From: Trebonia sp963811335
GTDB taxonomy: Bacteria; Actinomycetota; Actinomycetes; Streptosporangiales; Streptosporangiaceae
Assembly: GCA_963811335.1 (NCBI GenBank)
Contig: CAWERB010000027.1
Coordinates: 1 to 64,000, forward strand
DNA length: 64,000 nt
Direction: 5' to 3'
In this document: one piece after another, positions 1 to 6,189 of the stretch
Numbering within the stretch: position 1 is the stretch's first letter
How the letters are laid out: each line of letters begins with the position of its first letter
Notes under the pieces: generated by a model
The model's input: the letters and a program-made list of their open reading frames with translations, nothing else
Database searches by the model: none
Told to the model about the DNA's origin: nothing
Made by a program: the position numbers and the translations under genes

Positions 1-316
1 GAACGGGACGCGCAGGTCGCGGGCGAACCGCAGGTAGTCCGCCTCACGGTCCTTCACCCTCGTGGCGAGGGCGTGCCGTTTCTGCTGGAGCTTGCCCTTG
101 CGGGCGGTGTAAGTGCAGTCCCGGTCCCCGCGGCCTTGCGGTACCAGTCCTCGTGCCTCGCCCGGGTTTCCGCGTCGATGGCGTCCTGGCCCGCGGCGCG
201 GGCGGCGCCGGCGGCCTCGTTCAGGGCGAGCAGCGCGTCGATGGCCTGCTGCGCCCACGTCTTGTCGAGGTCCGTGCCGGTCTGCGCCTGGCCGACCAGA
301 GCCGGGGCCAGGCGCG
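1..316 (-). pseudogene. IS66-family transposase fragment, frameshifted
   Basis: Reading leftward from about 316, the translation matches the C-terminal half of IS66 transposases: a WAQQAIDALLALNEAA stretch, then an HEDWYRKAA block, then after a frame change near 90-110 the stretch KDREADYLRFARDLRVPF. This sits just before the DNNEAER segment, which would lie beyond the window edge. The 5' part is missing: at about 316 the coding sequence meets an IS3 fragment on the other strand. The frameshift and lost N-terminus mean it cannot make an active transposase. It belongs to the mobile-element graveyard that runs to the tRNA-Gly gene near 3.6 kb. Confidence 0.75.
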
Positions 317-317
317 C

Positions 318-432
318 AGTGGTCGAGTACATCGGCTGGTACAACGACACCCGGCTGCACTCATCCCTCGGCTACCAAAGCCCCGCCGACTACGAAAACA
401 ACTATCACGAGAATGTCAGGCGAGTAGCCTGA
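318..432 (+). pseudogene. IS3-family transposase (OrfB) C-terminal remnant
   Basis: About 37 codons encode VEYIGWYNDTRLHSSLGYQS followed by PADYENN. This is the extreme C-terminus of the IS3-family integrase-core transposase, normally about 280-300 residues, so nearly the whole gene is missing. After the TGA stop, 435-475 reads like an IS3 terminal end (CCTGTCCCTCAAAACGGGGC). That suggests the right end of the element is retained while the left part was lost when it joined the IS66 fragment at about 316. Confidence 0.75.
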
Positions 433-541
433 CCTAGCCATAAACCCTGTCCCTCAAAACGGGGCAACCTCAGATCGGCCGTTGTCCGGTCTCGTTGTGG
501 TCAGGCGTAGTGGTCAACCCGCCGGAGCTATGGTTGACGGT

Positions 542-901
542 ATGACTGAGCCTGAGATGCTTGCCGCGTTTCGGGCCGAGTACACAACCCTCGTGAGGGA
601 TTGGACCGCTGCTAGGGACAACCCTCCGGAAGCCAACCGGGTCTTCCATGCCCTACACCTCTGCTACAAGCGGCTTCGTGATTCACCCGTGGGTCGTGAG
701 GCGCTTACCGGTCTCCTCGGTAATCCTGAACTTGCAGTCCGGCTCTCGGCAGCGACCCACTGTCTTGCCTGGGAACCTGACAGGGCACAGAGCTTGCTTG
801 AGATCATCGAGCACGACCCTGCGGCAGGCTTGTATGCGGTCGACGCCAAATGGACACTGCGGTCATTCCGGCAGGGCAAGCTGAACCTCGACTGGGGGTA
901 G
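542..901 (+). CDS. DUF2019-like small protein
   Basis: A protein of about 119 residues, helical and lacking signal or membrane segments. The layout AAFRAEYTTLVRDW, then LHLCYKRLRDSPVGREAL, then a repeat-like segment with NPELAVRLSAATHCLAW and IIEHDPAAGLYAVDAKWTL resembles DUF2019, a HEAT-like small alpha-helical domain. Three in-frame starts are possible (482, 530, 542). I prefer 542 because the protein-like sequence begins MTEPEML and a GGAG lies upstream, but 530 is equally close to that site. It lies between IS and integrase fragments, so it may be cargo of a decayed element. Function is unknown; DUF2019 proteins often occur near polymorphic toxins, but no toxin is visible here. Confidence 0.55.
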   Translation: MTEPEMLAAFRAEYTTLVRDWTAARDNPPEANRVFHALHLCYKRLRDSPVGREALTGLLGNPELAVRLSAATHCLAWEPDRAQSLLEIIEHDPAAGLYAVDAKWTLRSFRQGKLNLDWG

Positions 902-904
902 CGT

Positions 905-1123
905 CGCTCTGCTCCGTCCAACGTCCTGGCCGGGGAGGCGGGCGCGACTCTCCGCGAACTCATGGACCGTATGGGCCACGCCTCGACTCGGGCCGCGCTG
1001 ATCTACCAGCACCGGACCACCCAGCGAGACAAGATCATCGCTGACGAGATCAGCAGGCGCGCTCAGGCGGAACTCAAGCGATCGGGCACACAGCGGGCAC
1101 GCGACAAGAAGAAGCGTTCATGA
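905..1123 (+). pseudogene. Tyrosine recombinase (integrase) C-terminal remnant
   Basis: In the frame ending at the TGA at 1121-1123 the translation reads ...LAGEAGATLRELMDRMGHAS, then TRAALIYQHRTTQRDK and a basic tail ending DKKKRS. This is the catalytic C-terminus of an actinobacterial phage/ICE integrase, with GH in MGH and the nucleophilic Tyr in IYQH preserved. Upstream of about 905 no integrase sequence continues and there is no start codon, so at least 250 residues are missing. Together with the second fragment at 2074-2277 it points to repeated integration beside the tRNA-Gly gene. Confidence 0.75.
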
Positions 1124-1229
1124 TGGCTTCGTGCACGGCCGAGACAATCGCGCAGCGAGGGGACGGTACAGCGGACTCCCCCCGGGCGTCACTACAGTCA
1201 GTGATGCGACGGCATGGAAGGATCACCGA

Positions 1230-1520
1230 GTGGATGACAAGCGGTGCAGTTCGTGCGGGCGTGATCTCAGCGACCATGACCGACACATGCGGTTCCGGCT
1301 GCCAGAGCCAGTCCTCAACAGCCCCGAGCGGGACCAGGCCCCTGGAGCGTGGCTAAGCCACGGGGATGCCGAATCCTCGGTCATGATGCAGGTCCCGCCA
1401 TTGGGCGCCTTCGTCCGTGCGCTGCTCCCCATAAAGCTGACTGGCGGGCACAAGCTCACTTACGGGGTATGGGTCGGTATTCATCCTGACGACCTCCAGC
1501 GCACCTTCTTATCCGCGTAG
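1230..1520 (+). CDS. DUF2199 domain protein, probably C-terminally truncated
   Basis: The GTG at 1230 is preceded by AAGGA at good spacing, so I prefer it to the upstream ATG at 1131. The product is about 96 residues. A zinc-ribbon-like CSSCG is near the N-terminus, followed by the DUF2199 pattern: FRLPEPV, WLSHGDAESSVMMQV, FVRALLPIKLTGG and TYGVWVGIHPDDLQR. Family members usually continue for another 50 or more residues. Here the reading frame ends right after LQRTF, where the antisense E2 fragment begins, so the gene looks cut by a rearrangement near 1505-1520. Function of DUF2199 is unknown. Confidence 0.6.
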   Translation: MDDKRCSSCGRDLSDHDRHMRFRLPEPVLNSPERDQAPGAWLSHGDAESSVMMQVPPLGAFVRALLPIKLTGGHKLTYGVWVGIHPDDLQRTFLSA

Positions 1521-1777
1521 GAGCGGGCGTATCGTCCATCGCTGTCCACAGCGTGCATGACCAACGCGGTGAATGACAACGGCTGGCCCGTCGCGGCCCG
1601 GGACCGAAGAGCACGCCGTGCCTTCGTCACGTCGATCTCGATCAGGCCGTGGATCAGATGCTTGCGCCGCCCCTCGGCGAGCACATCGAGGTACGCCCGG
1701 CGAACGGGCAGGAATGGCCGCACCTCGGCCGGGGGGCGGCGCGGCGCACGGTTGAGATGCGGCTTGGTCAGGTGCAT
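1481..1777 (-). pseudogene. 2-oxoacid dehydrogenase acyltransferase (E2)-like fragment
   Basis: From the ATG at 1777 the translation reads MHLTKPHLNRAPRR..., then RRAYLDVLAEGRRKHLIHGL, IEIDVTKARR and TGQPLSFTALVMHAVDSD. This is the start of the small actinobacterial proteins related to the catalytic domain of dihydrolipoamide acyltransferases, which are normally 200-300 residues. A short piece after LVMHA is missing, and the frame ends after about 98 codons where it collides tail-to-tail with the DUF2199 gene. The C-terminal HxxxD active site is absent, so it is a remnant. Confidence 0.55.
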
Positions 1778-1802
1778 GGCGCACACCCGCCTGACGGCTG
1801 CG

Positions 1803-2009
1803 CTAGCGTGCCTCACGCCTGCGCCATGCATCCGCAGCTGCACCGATTGCTACACCAACGCCGGCTCCAAACGCCAGGCCGATAGGGATTGCCCAAGCGC
1901 CCGTAAGAGCACCAATGGTCAGGCCGAGCCCGGCTCCGATTGCTATGCCAATACCGATGTACTGACCGGACTGCCCAGAATCTCCCTGGGTAGCTTTCTT
2001 TTTCGACAT
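1803..2009 (-). CDS. Small glycine-zipper membrane protein
   Basis: A 68-residue protein starting at the ATG at 2009, preceded by GAGGAGG at ideal spacing; the upstream in-frame ATG at 2039 lacks such a site. It begins MSKKKATQGDSGQSG and then consists almost entirely of a Gly/Ala/Ile helix pair of glycine-zipper type (GIGIAIGAGLGLTIGA..., GLAFGAGVGVAIGAA) before a basic tail DAWRRREAR. Such proteins insert in or associate with membranes. No partner gene is evident, and its position among element remnants suggests cargo. Confidence 0.6.
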   Translation of the reverse strand: MSKKKATQGDSGQSGQYIGIGIAIGAGLGLTIGALTGAWAIPIGLAFGAGVGVAIGAAADAWRRREAR

Positions 2010-2073
2010 CGCCGCCTCCTCATGGCTGCCTAACACCACTGTTGAGTCGCTCCGGCAGTCTGGGTAGGGGCGA

Positions 2074-2277
2074 ATGTCCCCTCAGAAGGTCCCCGGGCTC
2101 GGTCAGCGAGCAGGGCAATGGGAACGGAGGGCGACGACTCCTTACAGGCAGCACAGCTACGCCACATTGGGCCGCGATGCGAAGACCGACCGGAAGGCGC
2201 TGAGCAGCCGCATCGGCCACTCCGACGTGACGTTCACCACGAAGCAGTGCGTGCAGACCGACCTGGAAGTTGTGTGA
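2074..2277 (+). pseudogene. Second tyrosine recombinase C-terminal remnant, catalytic Tyr changed to Cys
   Basis: Residues 30-67 of this frame (GRDAKTDRKALSSRIGHSDV then TFTTKQCVQTDLEVV) match the end of Streptomyces-type integrases, where the motif is GHSDV-x-FT-x-KQYVQTDL. The GH dipeptide is present, but the tyrosine is a cysteine codon (TGC, about 2248), and the protein stops a few residues later than the motif instead of continuing. The N-terminal part of the open frame has no integrase similarity. A dead fragment. Confidence 0.6.
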
Positions 2278-2344
2278 CCTGTGGTAACGCCCGTGACCGC
2301 CCGCACCTGGGAATGACCCGCGTCCGGTCCGGGCAGGCTCCGGC

Positions 2345-2521
2345 CTGGCCCTTGTCTGCGTCCAGCCTGTCCCGCAGCCCCGCGATCTCCGCGTCCTTCG
2401 CCTCCGCTACGGCCCGCAGCCGCGCATTCGCGGCCCGTAGCCCGGCGGCGTCATCGGGCAAGGGCGCACCAGGCACGCGCCGCAGGCTCCCCGTACCCGC
2501 CGTCGCCCGGCAAGTAGGCAA
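2345..2521 (-). pseudogene. IS66-family transposase N-terminal fragment
   Basis: The leftward frame contains LPDDAAGLRAANARLRAVAE then AKDAEIAGLRDRLDA, the N-terminal coiled-coil/leucine-zipper part of IS66 transposases that precedes their zinc-finger and catalytic domains. It stops matching after about 50 residues. It is not contiguous with the C-terminal IS66 piece at 1-316, so either two IS66 copies were present or one was split by rearrangement. Confidence 0.55.
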
Positions 2522-2623
2522 CCGCGGAGACCCGGTCCGCCGCAGCCTGAAACCCGCCGCTACCCAGCCTGAGACGGCGCGGACCGGGCGAGCGGGCGAT
2601 TCAGGCCCGCGGTACTGACAGCG

Positions 2624-3181
2624 CTACGGCCAGACGTGGCCGAGGAAATCCTCGACGGCCGTGATGACCTGCCCCAGTACGGCAGCGGAGGCGGCCAGCC
2701 CGCCCGGCACGAACATCCCGTGATCGGCGCCGTCAACCTCGACGAGCTCAGCGGGCAGGGAGCGGGCGGCCTGCCCGTCCCAGAACCGGTCAGCGGTACC
2801 GCCGACCAGCAGGCACGGGCCCCTCGCGCGCCGCAGCGCCGCCACGGTCGGCTCATCCGTCAGCAACGGCGTGAACCACACCGCCGCAAGGCCCCGGTCA
2901 GCCGCCACCGGGGCGGCCAGCGACCCCAGCGACTTACCGATGACCACCGGCGCGGCCCCCGCGGCCGCCGTCAGCTCCTCGACCGCCGACTCGACCTGGG
3001 ACGCTACCCGCAGGCGCTGCCGGCTGAAATCCGAGCCCCGCGGAAGCTCCCACACAACCGGGTGCACAAGCCCGCCCCGGCGCTCCACCGCGAGCCTGGC
3101 ATACATCAGCAACGGCCCGTCCGGCCCGTAACCCCCGCCAGGCGCCACGATCGCTGACCGGCCAGCCCGCAACTGCTGCAT
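2624..3181 (-). CDS. Alpha/beta hydrolase family protein
   Basis: A 185-residue protein, short for an alpha/beta hydrolase but with the full catalytic layout. There is an early GGGYGPDGPLL loop (oxyanion region), the nucleophile elbow GKSLGS with Ser near residue 84, an acid in GGTADRFWD near 131 and the histidine in DGADHGMF near 153. This is the compact dienelactone-hydrolase-like arrangement. No signal peptide, so probably cytoplasmic; substrate unknown. Its ATG at 3181 abuts a truncated antitoxin reading the other way, so the junction near 3190 is probably a recombination point. Confidence 0.7.
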   Translation of the reverse strand: MQQLRAGRSAIVAPGGGYGPDGPLLMYARLAVERRGGLVHPVVWELPRGSDFSRQRLRVASQVESAVEELTAAAGAAPVVIGKSLGSLAAPVAADRGLAAVWFTPLLTDEPTVAALRRARGPCLLVGGTADRFWDGQAARSLPAELVEVDGADHGMFVPGGLAASAAVLGQVITAVEDFLGHVWP

Positions 3182-3186
3182 GCGAC

Positions 3187-3357
3187 AGATACTACGAGCT
3201 CACCAGCGCCTCAAAGCAGGACGCGCTAGGCATCGCCGCGCACGCCAAGCGGCAAGCCGAACTGCGCGCCGACGCCGCCCGGCTGGCGGCCAATCCCGAG
3301 TACCAGGCGGAGATCCGCGCGGTCCGCGAAGAGATGGACGAACTCCGTGCGTGGTGA
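3187..3357 (+). pseudogene. Type II antitoxin fragment, N-terminus lost
   Basis: The open frame has no start codon before it runs into the divergent hydrolase gene. It encodes RYYELTSASKQDALGIAAHA then KRQAELRADAARL, then EYQAEIRAVREEMDELRAW and TGA at 3355. The Ala/Glu/Arg-rich helical make-up and the overlap with a MazF/PemK-type toxin start mark it as the antitoxin of a toxin-antitoxin pair that has lost only its first few codons. Confidence 0.55.
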
Positions 3358-3477
3358 CGTCTACCGCCTCAAGAGACCTCGCTCCGCCCAGGGACACGAG
3401 CAGCAAGGCGAGCGCTACGCCGTCAGGCCGGGCGATCCAAACTGGCAGCATGGGCCGGATCAGCTGACAGTCCGCTG
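3349..3477 (+). pseudogene. MazF/PemK-type toxin, N-terminal fragment
   Basis: Overlapping the antitoxin end, the frame from GTG at 3349 encodes VRGDVYRLKRPRSAQGHEQQ then GERYAV. This is the first strand-loop region of MazF/PemK endoribonuclease toxins (RGD-x-Y plus G-x-EQ-x-G-x-R-x-AV). After YAV the sequence no longer matches and the frame ends within 20 residues, so the remaining 75 or so residues are missing. The toxin cannot be active; this is the scar of a deleted addiction module. Confidence 0.6.
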
Positions 3478-3534
3478 ACAGACTCCCAATGGCACGCTAA
3501 TGGCCCGCAGCCAGATTCAAGCCCAGACAGTTCG

Positions 3535-3574
3535 AAGGCCCAGCGTTCGGAAATCACTTCCGACCTGGGCCTTT
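3535..3574 (-). terminator. Hairpin terminator downstream of tRNA-Gly
   Basis: AAGGCCCAG...CTGGGCCTT arms flank an inner TTCGGAA/TTCCGA pairing, giving a long, nearly perfect stem. It lies about 10 bp beyond the 3' end of the leftward tRNA-Gly gene, the expected place for its terminator. Confidence 0.7.
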
Positions 3575-3583
3575 ACTCATGAG

Positions 3584-3654
3584 AGCGGATGACGGGAATC
3601 GAACCCGCACTGTCAGCTTGGGAAGCTGATGTTCTGCCATTGAACTACATCCGC
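3584..3654 (-). tRNA. tRNA-Gly(CCC)
   Basis: Cloverleaf on the minus strand. The acceptor GCGGATG pairs fully with CATCCGC and the discriminator is U. The anticodon arm CAGC-TTCCCAA-GCTG gives anticodon CCC (plus-strand positions 3620-3622), and the T-arm contains GGTTCGATTCC. Its 3' end faces the left side of the window, where the integrase fragments lie, as expected for a tRNA used as an integration site. Confidence 0.95.
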
Positions 3655-3911
3655 AGGCGCGCTGCCCGCATGCGGGCGGGTGCCAACGCTGTCCTTGCTC
3701 AGACATCGTACAGGAACAACTAGCTTGTGTGGGTCCTCCACGCTGATCGCGGCGCCGCCGCGGGGATCCGGCCGGCGCGGGTAGGCTCAGGCCGTTCACG
3801 CGAAGCTCGCCGTAAGCGGTTTGACCTGCCAGGAGGCCCGGCAGGTCGAACCCACAAGGATGACCACGGCGACGCCGGCGAAGACGATGACGATGGCGGC
3901 CGCGCGCGTCG

Positions 3912-4123
3912 TCAGAACGAGTCGGGGATTCCAGCCTTGGCGGAGCTGACGAAGGCCCGCCAGGCGGCGGGAGCATAGGCGATCACGGTGCCGGCGGGGT
4001 GACCGTGTTGCGGACCAGCACGGCAGCGCGGTCCGAGGCAACCTCAACGCACTGGCCGTTGTTAACGCTGTAGCTCGCCTTGCGCCAGTCGCAGGCAAGC
4101 TCAACAGCATCCGTTACTGGCAT
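3912..4123 (-). pseudogene. DUF397 protein, frameshifted
   Basis: ATG at 4123 with AAGGA six bases upstream. The first frame encodes MPVTDAVELACDWRKASYSV then NNGQCVEVASDRAAVLVRN and stops at 3983. The family's conserved ending, VIAYAPAAWRAFVSSAKAG then IPDSF, follows at once in the next frame and stops at 3912. One base is missing in the CCGCCGGC run near 3990. DUF397 proteins are about 60-70 residues and are encoded beside XRE/DUF5753 regulators, as here (regulator end at 4406, same strand). In Streptomyces such pairs act in developmental control. After the stop a short frame with a single membrane helix (AAAIVIVFAGVAVVILVG) follows to about 3796; I could not confirm it as a gene. Confidence 0.75.
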
Positions 4124-4405
4124 GATTATCCTTAGATATAGATAAGAATCGTTGTTCCGGCGTTCCCGGCTCTGGCCCCTCTAGCTTCGGATAATGGCCG
4201 GATGTCGATCGCAGCGGCAAGCGAACGAGATTATCCTAGAGCACACGATGCGTCAGGCCGGCGACTTGGCGTGGCGAATTTCTAACGATCACCAACCGCC
4301 CGTATTACAAAATTCAGGTCGCTAGCAACCAACACCTCTCAAGACTCACACGACAACCATTGCCAAACCATTCGCGACGGATCGCAGTCGCTTGCATGCG
4401 ATCCG
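4124..4405. other. AT-richer intergenic region upstream of the DUF397 gene
   Basis: A 282-bp gap with clearly lower GC than its surroundings. It contains TATCTATATCTAAGGATAAT directly before the DUF397 start and AT-rich patches near 4230-4380. No gene or clear hairpin found; it probably carries the DUF397 promoter and the 3' end of the upstream regulator transcript. Confidence 0.4.
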
Positions 4406-5299
4406 TTACTCGCTGGTGTACGAATCGCGAATCTTTGTGATTATCTGGACCGATTCTTTTGGACTCAGCGCCAGGTCCCGAAGCATTTGGAGGGCCAGCG
4501 CGTATCGTTCAACGTCCTGCTGACGCTCCAGGTAAAGCTGGCCGGCCAGGCCCTCGGCGTGCACGATCGTGGGCGCCTGGCCGGAAAATTCGAGGATGGT
4601 GAAGTTACTCTCCAGTGCGGGATGGGCTCCGACCGAATATGGGACCACCCGGATGGTGATATTCGGGCCATCCGCGACCTCGATCAGATGGTCCAGTTGC
4701 CTGCGCATGACGCCGGGGCCGCCAAGTGGCCGGTGGAGTACCGCCTCGTCGAGTATGACCTCAAATTTCGGCGGATTTTCTCCGTTTAGGATCTGCTGCC
4801 TCTTACGGCGTTCCTCGACGCGTTCTTCAATCGCCGCTTCATCAAGCCGTGGTATTCCGGCGTGATGGACCGCGCGAATGTAATCAGCAATTTGGAGTAG
4901 TCCGGGAACAACGGCGGACTGGAAAGCCGACAACGAGATGGCGTCTTGCTCCAGGCCCACGTACGCTCGGTGCTCCAAGGCGAACGACTGCCACCAGCCC
5001 TTCTCTCTGCCTTCCCGGGCCAACGCCATAAGCCGTTCTCTTTCGGCGTCGTCGGTCACGCTATACAACTCGCACAGGTCCCGGACATCACGAAGCGTCG
5101 CGCCACGGTGGCCTGTCTCCATCCGGCTCACCTTGGACGGCGAGCACAGAAGTTCCACGGCCACCTGATCGACGGTTAGGCCCCGGTCATTACGCAAGGC
5201 TCGCAGCAGCGCCCCCAGTTCGCGCCTGCGAACGGTGGGGCTGCCGGTGGACCTGTGGACTTCCGGCACTGGAGGCTGCTTCCTTTCGTCCTTGTCCAC
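4406..5299 (-). CDS. XRE-family regulator with DUF5753 domain
   Basis: A 297-residue protein from GTG at 5299. Residues 25-80 form a lambda-repressor-like helix-turn-helix (ELGALLRALRNDRGLTVDQV then AVELLCSPSKVSRMETG). The rest is the DUF5753 ligand/partner domain (WWQSFALEHRAYVGLEQDA, VPGLLQIADYIRAV, PFSVGAHP-like VVPYSVGAHPALESNFTILEF). This is the standard actinobacterial regulator paired with a DUF397 protein, which follows downstream. Family members influence morphological development and antibiotic production; the targets here are unknown. No strong Shine-Dalgarno is seen before the GTG. Confidence 0.9.
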   Translation of the reverse strand: MDKDERKQPPVPEVHRSTGSPTVRRRELGALLRALRNDRGLTVDQVAVELLCSPSKVSRMETGHRGATLRDVRDLCELYSVTDDAERERLMALAREGREKGWWQSFALEHRAYVGLEQDAISLSAFQSAVVPGLLQIADYIRAVHHAGIPRLDEAAIEERVEERRKRQQILNGENPPKFEVILDEAVLHRPLGGPGVMRRQLDHLIEVADGPNITIRVVPYSVGAHPALESNFTILEFSGQAPTIVHAEGLAGQLYLERQQDVERYALALQMLRDLALSPKESVQIITKIRDSYTSE

Positions 5300-5784
5300 T
5301 TACACAAGCTTCTAGGTCCGTGCACAAGAAAACCCTGGTAGTTCCGATGCCCCGCTATATGCCACTGGCACATGAGTATGTCACTTTGCCTTGGCACTTG
5401 CCAACAGCACTTGCTCGATGCACCATGAAATCAGACCGCAGAAGGCATCCTCAAAGCGACCCGCCGACAACGGGGTCGAGCGGTGACCCAAAGGGTTACC
5501 GATCCAAGATCGCTAGCCAAAAGGGCGTCGCGCGAGCCGGCGATTTTGAAAAGGAGCCTGCCATCACTGCATATTCCCTGCGTCCGCTTCCGCTATGTGC
5601 GAGCGCACGCGCCCTGAGCCTGCTGCGCGGGCACAGGCACCGCCTCCCGGGATCGCGATTCGCCCCGCACTGCCACGCCAACCGAGGGAGTCCCGAACCC
5701 TGGAAATACCGCTGGGCCGGTGCTGCCACACCGGCCCAGCAAAGCACCACCCGTCCTCAGGAACCACCGAGAAGGGCTAGTGAC
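5300..5784. other. Intergenic region, no supported gene
   Basis: About 485 bp between the divergent XRE gene and a doubtful rightward ORF. The stretch 5300-5420 should hold the XRE promoter and is less GC-rich. An open frame crosses the region from 5320 but has no recognisable domain or codon pattern before about 5785. Confidence 0.4.
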
Positions 5785-6174
5785 GTGTTCTACGGTAGCA
5801 ACCTGTACAGAAAAGACAACCCCCGTTGGCCCATTAGTAACGCAACGGATACACCGGGAGTTCCAGCGGCCGGCCCTGGACTGCTTACGGCCGCCGCCTG
5901 CATATGGGACCACTCCTGCGCGACCCGGGTGACCGGAGGGAGCGGGCTGGCCGCCCGCGTCGGTAACCGGGTCCGCTTCGCCTGCGCGATCTGCACGGCC
6001 TGGCTGCTTGGGGTACCGCGCCGCGCTGGCGCAAGGCTCTACGCGATGACCGACACGGAGGCTCGCTGGTGGTACTGGCAGGTCATCGAGCGGTGCGGCG
6101 GCCTCGTCCACCAGTACAGGGACTCACGATTCGAGGTGCTCGAGTACGGCGCCGTCACGCCCCGTTCTGGATGA
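5785..6174 (+). CDS. Hypothetical protein, doubtful
   Basis: If it starts at GTG 5785 (GAAGGG eight bases upstream), the frame gives 129 residues. The C-terminal third looks protein-like (MTDTEARWWYWQVIERCGG then LVHQYRDSRFEVLEYG). The middle contains Cys and His in C-x5-C and C-x2-C spacing (CIWDHSCATRV, FACAICTAW) that could bind metal. A second GTG at 5780 opens another frame that stops at 5932, so the start and even the frame are uncertain. I recognise no family. It ends 16 bp from the convergent etfD-like gene. Confidence 0.35.
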   Translation: MFYGSNLYRKDNPRWPISNATDTPGVPAAGPGLLTAAACIWDHSCATRVTGGSGLAARVGNRVRFACAICTAWLLGVPRRAGARLYAMTDTEARWWYWQVIERCGGLVHQYRDSRFEVLEYGAVTPRSG

Positions 6175-6189
6175 CTCCTTACCTGTCCC

